A program made the translations under genes and the position numbers. Under the pieces are notes generated by a model that did not search any database, was not told the DNA's origin, and was given only the letters and a program-made list of their open reading frames with translations. Shown here one piece after another: positions 18,709 through 28,697 of a stretch of 64,000 bases of DNA (position 1 is its first letter; each line of letters opens with the position of its first letter). This DNA is from Betaproteobacteria bacterium (GTDB taxonomy: Bacteria; Pseudomonadota; Gammaproteobacteria; Burkholderiales; Burkholderiaceae_D): positions 35,593 through 99,592 of the forward strand of contig JANXTA010000062.1 in the NCBI GenBank assembly GCA_025356395.1, in the 5' to 3' direction.

Positions 18709-20385
18709 ATGTCAGGTTTCAGCATCCGTCGCGTCGTATCGCACGCGACCGTTTCTCTCCATCCCAAACGCGTCTTCGCGGCTTCGCTGGCGGCCTTGCT
18801 CGTGACGAGCGGCGCGCTGGCCGGTACCAAGGCGCCGCACACCACCCGAGACGCGGTCCGCCTGCTCGACCAGGCGGCTTTCGGCCCGACGCCCGCGTCC
18901 ATCGCCAATGTCCAGTCGATGGGCATGCCCGCCTGGGTCGATGCCCAGCTCGCGACGGCGAGCACCGGCTACCCGGCGATCGCCTTCATCGATCCGAACA
19001 GTGCGGTCGGTTGTCCGACCGGTGCAGCGGCGACCTGCTTTCGCGACAACTACACGCCGTTCCCGCTGCAGATCGCGTTCTTCCGCAATGCGCTCAGCGG
19101 TGCCGATCAACTGCGCCAGCGCGTGGCCTTCGCGTACTCGCAGATCTTCGTCATCTCGGGCATCGACATCAAGGAAACCTACGGGATGCGCGAGTACCAG
19201 CAGATGCTGCTGGACAACGCGTTCGTCAACTACCGCACGCTGCTCGAACGCGTGACGCTGAGCCCGGCCATGGGCGACTACCTCGACATGGTCAACAACG
19301 ACAAGCCGTCGGCCACCGTGCAAGCCAACGAGAACTACGCGCGAGAAGTGCTGCAGCTCTTCTCGATCGGCTTGTCGAAGCTCAATCCCGACGGCTCGCA
19401 CGTGGTGGATGCGAGTGGCGTCGCCGTGCCGAGCTACGACCAGGCAGTGGTGCAGGGCTTCGCGCGCGCATTCACCGGCTGGACCTATGCCGCGCGTCCG
19501 GGCGTGACCTCGAGGTGGACCAACACGGTCAACTACCTCGGCGACATGGTCCCCTTCGCCGCGCATCACGACGTGACCGCCAAGACGCTGCTGAACGGCA
19601 GGGTCCTGCCGACCGGACAGACCCCGCAGAAGGACCTGGGTGACGCGCTCGACATCATCGCCAACCACCCGAACGTCGGCACCTTCATCGGCCGCCAGCT
19701 GATCCAGGCACTGGTGACCAGCAATCCGACGCCCGCGTACGTGATGCGCGTCACCGCGGTCTTCAACGACAACGGCAGCGGCGTGCACGGCGACATGAAG
19801 GCCGTGATCCGCGCCATCCTGCTCGATCCGGAAGCCCGCGGCGAAATCAAGATCGATCCGGTCTACGGCAAGCTGCGCGACCCGGCGGTGTATGCGGCGA
19901 GCGTGGCGCGTGCGTTCGGCGGCACGTCGGACGGCGTCTACCTGAGCGCCCAGTCGGCGGCGATGGGACAGTCGGTCTATACGCCGCCATCGGTGTTCAG
20001 CTTTTATCCGCCCGACTACACGTTGCCCGACTCGGCCACGCTGCTGGCACCGCAGTTCGGCGTGCAGAACACGACCACCTCGGTCGCGCGTCTCAACTTC
20101 GTCTACGCGCTGCTGTATTCCACGAACGGCATCGCGGCGGACGCCAGCGTGCCCGGCTCCACCGGGACCCGGATCGTCCTCACCGGCTACCAGAGTCTCG
20201 CCGCCACGCCTGCGGCGCTGGTCGATGCGCTCGACGTGCAGATGACCCACGCCAGCCTGACCGCGACCGAGAAGTCGGCGATCGTGACCGCCGTCAGCGC
20301 GATCGCGGCCACCGACCCACTCGGACGCGTGCGCATGGCCACCTATCTCGTCGCGGCCTCGCCGCGCTATCAGATCAACCGCTGA
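18709..20385 (+). CDS. DUF1800-family exported protein
   Basis: A 558-residue protein with a signal peptide (about residues 1-38, ending SGALAG). The DUF1800 pattern is clear: [58 protein letters not shown], and [15 protein letters not shown]1800 genes are almost always paired with DUF1501 genes, as here. The pair is thought to act in the periplasm or cell envelope, but no activity is established. The ATG at 18709 was chosen for AGGGAG seven bases upstream. The stop is 31 bp before the next gene, indicating an operon. Confidence 0.88.
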   Translation: MSGFSIRRVVSHATVSLHPKRVFAASLAALLVTSGALAGTKAPHTTRDAVRLLDQAAFGPTPASIANVQSMGMPAWVDAQLATASTGYPAIAFIDPNSAVGCPTGAAATCFRDNYTPFPLQIAFFRNALSGADQLRQRVAFAYSQIFVISGIDIKETYGMREYQQMLLDNAFVNYRTLLERVTLSPAMGDYLDMVNNDKPSATVQANENYAREVLQLFSIGLSKLNPDGSHVVDASGVAVPSYDQAVVQGFARAFTGWTYAARPGVTSRWTNTVNYLGDMVPFAAHHDVTAKTLLNGRVLPTGQTPQKDLGDALDIIANHPNVGTFIGRQLIQALVTSNPTPAYVMRVTAVFNDNGSGVHGDMKAVIRAILLDPEARGEIKIDPVYGKLRDPAVYAASVARAFGGTSDGVYLSAQSAAMGQSVYTPPSVFSFYPPDYTLPDSATLLAPQFGVQNTTTSVARLNFVYALLYSTNGIAADASVPGSTGTRIVLTGYQSLAATPAALVDALDVQMTHASLTATEKSAIVTAVSAIAATDPLGRVRMATYLVAASPRYQINR

Positions 20386-20416
20386 ACGATTGTTGAATAC
20401 CCGTCAGGTGACCGCC

Positions 20417-21805
20417 ATGAACAACGACCACATCCCGCAACACCCAGGCCGTCGCAAGGCCCTGGGCGCCCTATCGGCCCTCGGCTTCTCGTCGCTGGTG
20501 CCACGACTGTCGATAAGCAGCGCCGCGGCGGCGAACGTCACCGGCGACTACCGTGCGCTGGTTTGCGTGTTCCTGTTCGGCGGCAACGACTCGAACAACA
20601 TGATCGTGCCGTTCACCACCGCGGGGTACAACACGTACGCCATGGCGCGCGGCCCGCAGAGCGCCGGCGGCCTCGCGTTGCCGCAGGGCAGCCTGCTGCC
20701 GATCGCCGATCGCTTGGGCGCCGCCAATTTCGCGCTACATCCGCAGATGGCTGGCCTCCAAGGTCTGTGGTCGGCCGGCAAGATGGCCACGCTGTTCAAC
20801 GTCGGCACGATCCTGAAGCCGGGCGCGACGCGGAACAACTACGTCACCTCGGGCGCCGCGCCACCCAACCTGTTTTCGCACGAGGACCAGCAGCGCCAGT
20901 TCCAGGGCATGCGCCTGAACAGCCTGACGGCTCCCTCGGGCTGGGGCGGCCGCATGGCCGACCTGATGGGAACCGCCGGCGGTTCCACGCCCGTGGGCCT
21001 CTCGATCGCCGGCAACACGCTGTTCCTGACCGGCGCCACCACCAGTTCGGTCGCGTTGCCGCAGACCGGCACGCTGGCGATCAGCGGCACGTCCACGTCG
21101 GCCGCCGACCAGGCGCGCCTGGCCGCCTTGCGCACGCTGATGAGCGGCGGTAGCGACTCGGTCATGGTTTCGACCCTCGGCGGCCTGCAGACCAGGACCA
21201 TCGCGCTCACGCAGACGCTCAGTCCGATCCTGTCGGGCGCCTCGTCGGCTGCCGCGGCCTTCGGCATGCAGAACAACAGCCTGGTCAACCAGCTCAAGCA
21301 GGTCGTCAAGCTGATCGAGCATCGCGCCGACCTGGGCAACCCGACGCGGCAGATCTTCTTCGTCTCGCAAGGCGGCTACGACACGCACAGCAATCAGATC
21401 GCGACGCAGGACAGTCTCTTCGCGCAGCTCTCGCCGGCCCTGACCTCGTTCTACAACGCCACTGGTGCTTTGGGCGTGCAGAACAACGTGACCACTTTCA
21501 CGCTGTCGGACTTCACCCGCACGCTCAAGCCGGCCAATGCCGGCTCGGACCATGCCTACGGCGGTCATCACCTGGTCATCGGCGGCGCGGTCAACGGGCA
21601 GGCCAGCTACGGGACCTTCCCGACGCTCGCGCTCGGCGGTCCCGACGACGTGGGCACCTCGGGTCGCTGGCTGCCGACGACGTCGGTCGATCAGTATGGC
21701 GCCACGCTCGCCAAGTGGATGGGCGTGCAGCCTTCCGAACTGGCCGGCGTGTTCCCCAACCTCGCCAACTTCGCGACGAAGGACCTGGGCTTCCTCGGGG
21801 TCTGA
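20417..21805 (+). CDS. DUF1501-family exported protein (sulfatase/alkaline-phosphatase-like fold)
   Basis: A 462-residue protein with an N-terminal twin-arginine-like leader ([14 protein letters not shown]). The family signature [20 protein letters not shown] follows. Downstream landmarks are GGYDTHSNQ and [29 protein letters not shown], the conserved C-terminal metal-site region. DUF1501 proteins are related to the alkaline-phosphatase superfamily, and their substrate is unknown. The start ATG has AGGTGA six bases upstream. It is the partner of the preceding DUF1800 gene. Its 3' end is convergent with the patatin gene, with an imperfect inverted repeat between them. Confidence 0.88.
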   Translation: MNNDHIPQHPGRRKALGALSALGFSSLVPRLSISSAAAANVTGDYRALVCVFLFGGNDSNNMIVPFTTAGYNTYAMARGPQSAGGLALPQGSLLPIADRLGAANFALHPQMAGLQGLWSAGKMATLFNVGTILKPGATRNNYVTSGAAPPNLFSHEDQQRQFQGMRLNSLTAPSGWGGRMADLMGTAGGSTPVGLSIAGNTLFLTGATTSSVALPQTGTLAISGTSTSAADQARLAALRTLMSGGSDSVMVSTLGGLQTRTIALTQTLSPILSGASSAAAAFGMQNNSLVNQLKQVVKLIEHRADLGNPTRQIFFVSQGGYDTHSNQIATQDSLFAQLSPALTSFYNATGALGVQNNVTTFTLSDFTRTLKPANAGSDHAYGGHHLVIGGAVNGQASYGTFPTLALGGPDDVGTSGRWLPTTSVDQYGATLAKWMGVQPSELAGVFPNLANFATKDLGFLGV

Positions 21806-21812
21806 GTGTCGT

Positions 21813-21849
21813 CCGCGGGGCCCGGACGCTTCAGTCCGGCCCGCCGCGG
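21813..21849. terminator. Imperfect inverted repeat between convergent genes, possible terminator
   Basis: CCGCGGGGCCCGGAC and GTCCGGCCCGCCGCGG are nearly complementary around a GCTTCA loop. They lie between the DUF1501 stop and the patatin stop, overlapping the latter. No T-run follows, so termination is only suggested by position. Confidence 0.3.
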
Positions 21850-24800
21850 TTCCAGATCGCCGACCACAGGCGGTGGACTCCGTCCACGCGATTGCAGATC
21901 CACGTGGCGGGACCGTCGAGCGCGACCTCGCCCGGATGCGTCCAGCACAGCTGCTGCTGAGCGCCCTGGTGCACGACGACCAGCGCGCCGACACACGCGA
22001 GCGCGACCACGACCGCCAGCACGACCATCATCGAGGCATGCAGCACGCGGTTCTTGCCACGCGTCAGGTCGCCCGCGATCAGCGTCAACAGATGCACGCC
22101 GAAGGTCGATGCGAGCGCGGTGATCGCGAGCGTCCGCATGTCGGGACTGCCGAGCAGCAATGCGAACGCAACGAAGACGACCTCGAACGCGTAGAGCACC
22201 TTCATGCCGTGCGTCCACCAACGCTGATTGAGCGTGCCGGGCAGCGACACGGCCACGGTCCCCTGCAGCACGAGGCCGAGGCGCGCGAGCCAGCGTGACG
22301 GCATCTCGCCGGCGCCGTGCTTCTTGCTGATGACCTGCAGTACACGGCCGGTGATGGTCACCGCGCGGGCGGCACTGCGCATCGTCAGCTCCGGGTCGGG
22401 CTTCGGATCGGTCCTGCGCGTGGTGCGCACGAACTCCATCAGCTTCGGCTCGCTGAGCAGCGACGCGAGTACGGTTCCCATGCTCGCCTGCGCATCGGCG
22501 TTGCCGGTCCAGAGCTCCGCGAACAGGCGCCTGAGCTGCTCGTCGGTCGTGCCGCTGCCGGGCGCCGCGTCCATCGCATTGACGACCAGGGCCGTGAGGT
22601 TTGCCTCGCCCTCGGGCACCAGCGCCTCGCGCAGGATGCGCCGCTGCGCGCGCTCCATCAGCTCCTTGCGGACCACGCGCGAGTCGTCGTCGGTCATCGG
22701 CAGCAGCGCCTCGATCAGGCGCTCGGCGCCGTCGAGCTGGCCCCACATGATGTCGTTGAGCCGCCAGCGACGATCGAGGAACGCCCCGAAGTTCGCCATC
22801 GCGGTGCCCGCCAGCTTCTTCCGCGTCCCGGTCGACTCGTCGATCAGGTTGGTCGCGTCGACCGGGCTGATACGCACGACCTCCACCGTCGACGGCTCGC
22901 CGGTCCCGGTGTCGTAGTAGAGCGGGAAGCTCATCTGATCGTAGGTGTCGAAGCGCAGGTAGTAGAGGCTCAGGTACTGCCGAATCAACAGGCCGTCGCG
23001 GCCGTTGACCAGCGCGAGGTCGTCCGCGCACACCGACGCGATGCCGTCGACCAGCGCGTCGCCGACGTTGACCACGACCTTGTGCGTTTCTTCCTGAACG
23101 GCACGGACCACGCCTTCCACGGCAGTTGGCGGCTCGACCGTCTCGATCACGAGGGTCGGTGTCCCGAGCAATTGCCACGCGCAGTTCGAGGCTGCATCCA
23201 GGCCCGAGCGAACGGGCAGCACGGACTGCGCGGCACCCTTCACCCGCAGCGACGCGATGGCGCCGAGCATCCAGGCCTGGATCGGCGTCACCGCGACTTG
23301 GTGGTCCGCCGCGGCGAAGACAGCCTTGGCGCGAAACAGGACGCTCTCCTGCAGCGTCCGCGACGCGGAAGCCATGCGGGCCGCCTGCGGGTCGAGCACG
23401 ATCGGCGTCGTCCCCGACGCGGCACGGATCTCGGATACCTTGCCGGCAGCGGCCCGACCGAGGATCTCCAGCAGCACCGTGTCGAGCTCCTTGCGAATCG
23501 CATCACCCTCGGCGCCCGCAGGCGGCGCCACGTCGATCTCCCGACTGGCCTGCAGCATCCGGTCACGCGCTTCGAGCAGGCCCTTCTTGAGGACGCGCAG
23601 GGCCTGCTCGCCGCTGCGCGCGCGCTCGACGGTGAGCGTCTCGCCCGGCGCCGTGTACCACTCGGGCAGGCTGTCGAGCAGCTGCCGTTCCTCTTCCGAG
23701 AATTCGGACTGCGCATCCGGATCGTTCGCCGTCACCGTCGCTGCAGCCGCCTTCTTGTGGAACAGCCGCGTGAGCTTGTCGATCTTCCGCAGCGTGAAGC
23801 CGAGCCGCCGCAGCCGGTACTCGAGATCGAACTCGTCGAGGAAGGCGTTGATGGTCGGCTTGTCGTCGCGACCTTCGTCGTGGAAATTGCGCTCCCGCCA
23901 CACGCGCACCAGGGCGCGCAGCGCGTACTGCTTGTCGGAGTCGCCGCCGATCTGCAGCCCGTTGCCGAGGCGATCGGCGAGCGCGTCGGTCAGCGCATAC
24001 ACGCGCAGGCGCTGGTACGGCAGGTAAGCGGTGCCGTAGTAGCGGACCATGTCGCTGAGCTTCAGCGTCGACCAGTCGGGCACCGTCTTCTGGTCCTTGA
24101 CCTCGATCATGAACGGATCGAACAGCTTGACGCTCAGCTCGCCGAGCCGGACCACGCGCTCGATGCGCTCGATGCGACGATTGCGCGTGAGCACCGCCTG
24201 CAGGTCCTCGCGGATCGTCTCGTACTGCGGGATGCTGGTCAGCGCGGCGAGCGAGTTCTGCAGCGGATCGGGCTTCTTCGACGGATCGGGCTGCTGCGCC
24301 GGATCGTCGGGGTCGATGTGCTCGGGCGAGGGCTCGACATAGATCAGCTTGCGTTCGATCGGCACGCTCGCGAAGCGCTTCGACAGCGTGTCGCAGACAT
24401 ACGAGAACGGCTTGTTGTCGAGATAGCCGCCGTCGCCGAACGCGCGGCTGACGTGCTTGCCCGCGGCGACCTCCGCACGCGGCAGGTTGGGGAAGAAGGT
24501 GTTCCAGCGCAGCACGCCGGGATCGGCGCCGTCGACCTTGAGGCGCGTCAGCGTGTCGAGCGTCATCGGCTCGAAGGCGAACGGGAACGACGACGTGCAG
24601 CGCGCGGCGAACGCGAGGAAGGCGCGGTTCTCGACGCCGAAGTCGTTGCGTGTGCGGGGCGTGATGCCGTTCGGATAGTTGAAGTGATAGTTCTGCTTGA
24701 AGCGACGCTCGTAGACGATCTTGTCGAACAGTCGCAGCGGCACCGCCGAACCCTTGATGTCAGTCGTCGTGATGAAGAGGTCGATCTCGTCGACCAGCGG

Positions 24801-25484
24801 CGAGGTCCCGGTCGTGCCGGGCATGAAGCGCACGTTCTCCATCGGCGTCATCTTGCCCAGCGCGTAGTGCAACTTGGCGTACATGCGGTCGCTGTTGAGC
24901 AGCGAGGCCGGCTGCGCTTGCGCGGTGATCCGCGGCTCGGTGTCGCGGTAGGACTGATCGTCGTTGAGCAGCAGCGCGATGTCGCCCTCGTTGATCCACA
25001 GGTCCTTCAGCGGACTGAACTGCTCGCCGTTGGCCAGCGCCGTCGCGAGAAAGAGGCCGTTGATGCCGCCGGCCGACGTGCCTGCGACGACGTCGACCGC
25101 GAAGCGGGTCTGCGTGTAGCCGGCGGTATCCACCAGCGGCCACGCGTCGGCCGGGTCGCCGTCGCCCGCGAGCGTCTTCGCGTCCGCGATCCGCTGCGCG
25201 TAGCGCCGTCGCAGGTCCGCATTGCCGGCCAGCCACGACAGCCGGCGATAGATGCCGCGCGTGAACGGCTCGTCCTTCTGGTCGATGAAGACGCCGTCGC
25301 GCGGCGTCGAGCAGGCCATCTCGAAGATCTCGTTCGTCACGCCGTTGATGTAGATGGCGAGCGAGACACCGCCGTACATCACGACGCCGAAACGAACCTC
25401 CGCCGTGTATTCGCGCGGGTCCGGCGGAGCTTGCTCGGCGGGGGCCACGGCGTTCGTGACGGGTGCACTCGCATCGCTGGTCAT
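21831..25484 (-). CDS. Large patatin-like (TIGR03607-type) phospholipase-related protein
   Basis: A 1,217-residue protein. The N-terminal patatin domain has VRFGVVMYGGVSLAIYINGV, the nucleophile GTSAGG (serine about 137) and the catalytic FGDGG (aspartate about 351), so both dyad residues are present. A long central helical region follows. The C-terminus holds several hydrophobic segments (MKVLYAFEVVFVAFALLLG, ASMMVVLAVVVALACVGALVVV), implying membrane association. Patatins hydrolyse acyl chains of lipids. The size and membrane tail match the patatin-related protein family of high-GC bacteria, whose role is unknown. Start ATG 25484 has GGGAGG just upstream. It is divergent from the lipoprotein gene at 25755. 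Confidence 0.85.
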   Translation of the reverse strand: MTSDASAPVTNAVAPAEQAPPDPREYTAEVRFGVVMYGGVSLAIYINGVTNEIFEMACSTPRDGVFIDQKDEPFTRGIYRRLSWLAGNADLRRRYAQRIADAKTLAGDGDPADAWPLVDTAGYTQTRFAVDVVAGTSAGGINGLFLATALANGEQFSPLKDLWINEGDIALLLNDDQSYRDTEPRITAQAQPASLLNSDRMYAKLHYALGKMTPMENVRFMPGTTGTSPLVDEIDLFITTTDIKGSAVPLRLFDKIVYERRFKQNYHFNYPNGITPRTRNDFGVENRAFLAFAARCTSSFPFAFEPMTLDTLTRLKVDGADPGVLRWNTFFPNLPRAEVAAGKHVSRAFGDGGYLDNKPFSYVCDTLSKRFASVPIERKLIYVEPSPEHIDPDDPAQQPDPSKKPDPLQNSLAALTSIPQYETIREDLQAVLTRNRRIERIERVVRLGELSVKLFDPFMIEVKDQKTVPDWSTLKLSDMVRYYGTAYLPYQRLRVYALTDALADRLGNGLQIGGDSDKQYALRALVRVWRERNFHDEGRDDKPTINAFLDEFDLEYRLRRLGFTLRKIDKLTRLFHKKAAAATVTANDPDAQSEFSEEERQLLDSLPEWYTAPGETLTVERARSGEQALRVLKKGLLEARDRMLQASREIDVAPPAGAEGDAIRKELDTVLLEILGRAAAGKVSEIRAASGTTPIVLDPQAARMASASRTLQESVLFRAKAVFAAADHQVAVTPIQAWMLGAIASLRVKGAAQSVLPVRSGLDAASNCAWQLLGTPTLVIETVEPPTAVEGVVRAVQEETHKVVVNVGDALVDGIASVCADDLALVNGRDGLLIRQYLSLYYLRFDTYDQMSFPLYYDTGTGEPSTVEVVRISPVDATNLIDESTGTRKKLAGTAMANFGAFLDRRWRLNDIMWGQLDGAERLIEALLPMTDDDSRVVRKELMERAQRRILREALVPEGEANLTALVVNAMDAAPGSGTTDEQLRRLFAELWTGNADAQASMGTVLASLLSEPKLMEFVRTTRRTDPKPDPELTMRSAARAVTITGRVLQVISKKHGAGEMPSRWLARLGLVLQGTVAVSLPGTLNQRWWTHGMKVLYAFEVVFVAFALLLGSPDMRTLAITALASTFGVHLLTLIAGDLTRGKNRVLHASMMVVLAVVVALACVGALVVVHQGAQQQLCWTHPGEVALDGPATWICNRVDGVHRLWSAIWNRGGPD

Positions 25485-25754
25485 GTCGCCTCCCAAGGTC
25501 GGTGTGGGCCGAGTTCTTCGACCGGACTCTTCTTCTCGAAACGCCTGCGGACATCGACGACTTCGACGGGCGCCAGCGATTGTGAAGGGGTAACCCCGCC
25601 ACGCCAAGGGTTGCCGTCGACCCGGTTGACGACGCGCGGCGCCCACCACACACTGCATCGCACTCCGGGCTGGGGACTTGCGTTCGTCGCCCCCAGGAAA
25701 AGTCGTCGTACGGTTTCGTTCAGGCGGCTGCCACGGACACCAGGGAGAAATCGC

Positions 25755-26657
25755 ATGTGGCTTCGCGTCATGGTGCCGTTGGTCGCGGTCCTCGTTTCGG
25801 GCTGCGCCAACTACAGGGCCGTCTCCGCATTCGGCGGCGACACGACGTCGATGACGACCGTCGTCAAGAGCGAATTCGACCAGATCGAGACGCTCTGCGT
25901 CAGGCAGGCCGAGCTCGCGATCGTCGTCAGCAACATCGGCAACGACGGCCCCATCGATCAATGCGCGCGCAACCGGCGGGCGCAGGGTCTGTTCGCGGCG
26001 GTGACGGTCGAGGTTCTCGATGGCTACGCGCAGGGCCTCAGCGCCCTCGCCGACGACCAGCCCTTCGATCTGTCGCCCGACGTGAAATCCGTCGGCGGCA
26101 AGGTCAGGGCGCTGAAGGACAACGCGGGCAACGCGCTGGTCTCGACGCGTGAGGCCGACGCCCTGTCGAGCGTCGCGACGATCCTCGTCGACGTGCTGGC
26201 CTCGGCCAAGCGCGATGAAGCGGTCAGGCAGATGGTCGCTGCGACGCCCGACCTGACGATCGTGGGCCAGTCGCTGCGGGCCTTCTTCGTGCAGGCACCC
26301 GGTGCGCCGGCCAACGCGCCGAAGGCGCCCTACAGCAATCTCGTCGCCGTGATTTCGAGCTCGGCGAGTTCGACGCAGCCGATCCTGGAAAGCACACCGA
26401 TGCGCAAGGCCGAGCCGATCCGCACGGCCGAGCTGTTGCGCGAACTGCGCACGCGCCAGAAGCTGCTGGCCAGGCGCGCACCCGACGCGCCCAACTCGGT
26501 CCCGGCCTCGGTCGTGGCCGCGATCGATGCATGGCTGGTGGCGCTGCAGAAGTTTTCCACCGATGCGCTGAAGCCCGATTCGCGGGAACTGATCGACCGC
26601 TTGAAGACGCTGCGGACCGAGATCCAGAAGGCGCGAGATGCCGTCGCGGACAAGTAG
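25755..26657 (+). CDS. Lipoprotein of unknown function
   Basis: A 300-residue protein with a short signal and lipobox: MVPLVAVLVSGC, where the cysteine would be lipidated. The mature part is helix-rich, with a proline/alanine linker in the middle (QAPGAPANAPKAP) and a C-terminal probable coiled coil (RLKTLRTEIQKARDAV). I do not recognise a family. The start ATG has AGGGAG upstream. It is transcribed divergently from the patatin gene and is 22 bp upstream of a small helical protein gene, so the three may form a functional set (inference). Confidence 0.75.
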   Translation: MWLRVMVPLVAVLVSGCANYRAVSAFGGDTTSMTTVVKSEFDQIETLCVRQAELAIVVSNIGNDGPIDQCARNRRAQGLFAAVTVEVLDGYAQGLSALADDQPFDLSPDVKSVGGKVRALKDNAGNALVSTREADALSSVATILVDVLASAKRDEAVRQMVAATPDLTIVGQSLRAFFVQAPGAPANAPKAPYSNLVAVISSSASSTQPILESTPMRKAEPIRTAELLRELRTRQKLLARRAPDAPNSVPASVVAAIDAWLVALQKFSTDALKPDSRELIDRLKTLRTEIQKARDAVADK

Positions 26658-26679
26658 TCAGTCATTCAGGAGAGACGGC

Positions 26680-27093
26680 ATGAGTACGACCGACATACTC
26701 GACATCGCGACCGGCAACGAGACCATCGCCGGCGCGAACCTGCAGGCCTCGATCGACACGTTGCTGGCGATGGCCAAGAGCCTGGGCAACGAGATCGCCA
26801 ACGCACCCGACGTGGAGGCGGTGCAGGCGATCGGTCGCGCGCAGGCCGGCCTCACCGGCGCGGCGATGGAGCTGGTTACCGCGCAGATCAAGCTGATGGC
26901 CGGCGAAGCCAGGGTCACCGCGGACCACGTCAACGCGGCCGCGAAGGCGGCTCAGGACGCGGTGGCGACAATGACCGACTGGAAGAAGAAGGTCGCCGTG
27001 GCCGGCAAGCTGGCGGACTTCTTCGGCGCCGTGCTGACCGGCAACGGCGCGAAGATCGTCGAGACCGCGTTCAAGCTGAAGGACGCGCTCTAA
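26680..27093 (+). CDS. Small alanine-rich helical protein, unknown function
   Basis: A 137-residue, alanine-rich, predicted all-helical protein with no signal peptide or membrane segment. It has a loosely repetitive amphipathic pattern (VQAIGRAQAGLTGAAMELV, then ADHVNAAAKAAQDAVATM) reminiscent of phasin-like or pore-associated helical proteins, but no specific family can be named. Its start has CAGGAGAG upstream. It lies 22 bp after the lipoprotein gene and overlaps the convergent MmgE/PrpD stop by four bases. Confidence 0.7.
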   Translation: MSTTDILDIATGNETIAGANLQASIDTLLAMAKSLGNEIANAPDVEAVQAIGRAQAGLTGAAMELVTAQIKLMAGEARVTADHVNAAAKAAQDAVATMTDWKKKVAVAGKLADFFGAVLTGNGAKIVETAFKLKDAL

Positions 27094-28502
27094 CGCCGCA
27101 GCAGGTTGGTCATGCGGCCGAGTTGCGCGAGCTTCCAGCCCTGCTGTACGACCGCCTTCATCTCGCTCTCGGTGGCCCCCGATCGATAGGCCGCGAGGCG
27201 GATCGCCTTGGCTTCGATCTCGTCGCGACTCAACGTGTTGTCCGGGTCACCCTTCGGTGTGTCGACGCGTCCTTCGAGACGTCGACCGTCGTGGGTCGTG
27301 ACGACCACCTTGCCGATCCAGCGCTGCGGGTAGGCCGCGTCGACTTCGGCATCGAGGACCATGCGGACCTTGTCGCGGAAGGCGACGACGGCGGGGGCGA
27401 CGTAGCTGCTGTCGAACGTGGCGAGCGCCGCGTCGTCGTGTTCGGCGATCAGGCCGAGCACGGTCCCCATCGAAAATTTGGACTGGTGGACCGACTGCGG
27501 ATCGACGACCGGACCGAGCACGTCGATCGCGCCCTGATGCACGAGCGCCGTCACGCTTTCGACATCCGCGGGCCTGACGCCGTCGCGCCGCATCAGCAGT
27601 TGCAGCGCGTCGGCGGCCGGATGCGTATGGCGACACGATGCGTGGAACTTGAACGAGGTCTCGGCCAGCGTCCAGCGCGTGCCGAGGCGATCGTCGATGC
27701 GCGAAGGGTCCGCGTCCTGCGACATGCCGGCGGCGAGGCCCTGCTTGCCTTCGAGGATCTCGCGGGCGCCGGTGAAGCCGTCCTTCGCGAGATAGGCCGC
27801 AGTCAGGCCGGCGGCTGCGGCGTGCGCGGTGTGCAGTTGCTTCGAGTCCGCTGCATCACGCAGGAACTCCCACAGGCCCGCCGACTGCGTGCCGGCGGAG
27901 CCGAAGGCATGCAGCATCTGTTCGGGCGTCAGCTTCAACAGCGACCCCACGGCTGCTGCCGCCGCCAGCGTGCCCGCGGTCCCGGTGGTGTGGAAGACCC
28001 GGTAGTGCGAGCGACCGAGGAATTCGCCCACGCGAATGCCGACCTCGTAGCCCGCGACCACCGCGGCCAGGTACGCGCGGCCGCTGCTGCCGAGCGCCTG
28101 CGCCACGGCGAGCGCGGGCGGGAACACGACGGCCGCAGGGTGGAACACCGAGCCGTTGTGCACGTCGTCCTGCTCGGCCACGTGCGAAGCGGCGGCGTTG
28201 ATCATCGCGGCGATCAGCGGACTGGTGGACCGACGATCGATGAGGATCTCGGAGGGACCATCGGCCGGGCCCATAGATTCGGCGAAACGCGCCAGGGCCT
28301 CGACCGCGCGGGCGCCCTTGCCGGCGAGCGCGGAGCCGATCCAGTCGACGTGCAGGTCCTCGGCGCGGCGGATCACCGTGTCGGGAATGTCGTCGAACGC
28401 GAGCGTCGCGGCGAAAGTCGCGAGCGCTTCGGTGGCGCTCCCGGAAGCGCGCGTCGCGCTTCGGTCGACAGGCAGATCGGGCGAACGGGCGATGGCGGAC
28501 AT
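27090..28502 (-). CDS. MmgE/PrpD-family protein (2-methylcitrate dehydratase-like)
   Basis: A 470-residue protein with the two-domain MmgE/PrpD pattern. It has an N-terminal helical domain with DWIGSALAGKGARAVEAL and the highly conserved ASHVAEQDDVHNGSVFHPAAVVFPPALAVAQ, then a C-terminal lid with KFHASCRHTHPAADALQ and SVHQSKFSMG. Members dehydrate 2-methylcitrate, isomerise aconitate analogues, or decarboxylate cis-aconitate. The isolated position here gives no pathway, and prp genes are absent. The length is normal for the family. Confidence 0.88.
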   Translation of the reverse strand: MSAIARSPDLPVDRSATRASGSATEALATFAATLAFDDIPDTVIRRAEDLHVDWIGSALAGKGARAVEALARFAESMGPADGPSEILIDRRSTSPLIAAMINAAASHVAEQDDVHNGSVFHPAAVVFPPALAVAQALGSSGRAYLAAVVAGYEVGIRVGEFLGRSHYRVFHTTGTAGTLAAAAAVGSLLKLTPEQMLHAFGSAGTQSAGLWEFLRDAADSKQLHTAHAAAAGLTAAYLAKDGFTGAREILEGKQGLAAGMSQDADPSRIDDRLGTRWTLAETSFKFHASCRHTHPAADALQLLMRRDGVRPADVESVTALVHQGAIDVLGPVVDPQSVHQSKFSMGTVLGLIAEHDDAALATFDSSYVAPAVVAFRDKVRMVLDAEVDAAYPQRWIGKVVVTTHDGRRLEGRVDTPKGDPDNTLSRDEIEAKAIRLAAYRSGATESEMKAVVQQGWKLAQLGRMTNLLRR

Positions 28503-28697
28503 GGGTGGCTCCGGAGGCTAGTTAGCGATGGTACCCGGCTGGCCCAGTGAGCACGCGGGTATGGATTGCACGTGCGATCGATGGGAACGGCAGGGCGAGA
28601 TCGACTACGCTACGTTCGGTGCGTTTGCGTCGGGTGCGCACGACGCATCGCGACGACGACCGCACCGGCGGCATGGTCGCGCGCGAGACCACCGTGG

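Noticed and set aside
22317..25754. Long upstream extension of the lipoprotein frame (plus strand)
   Set aside because: It is antisense to the patatin gene; the lipoprotein signal and ribosome site at 25755 mark the true start.
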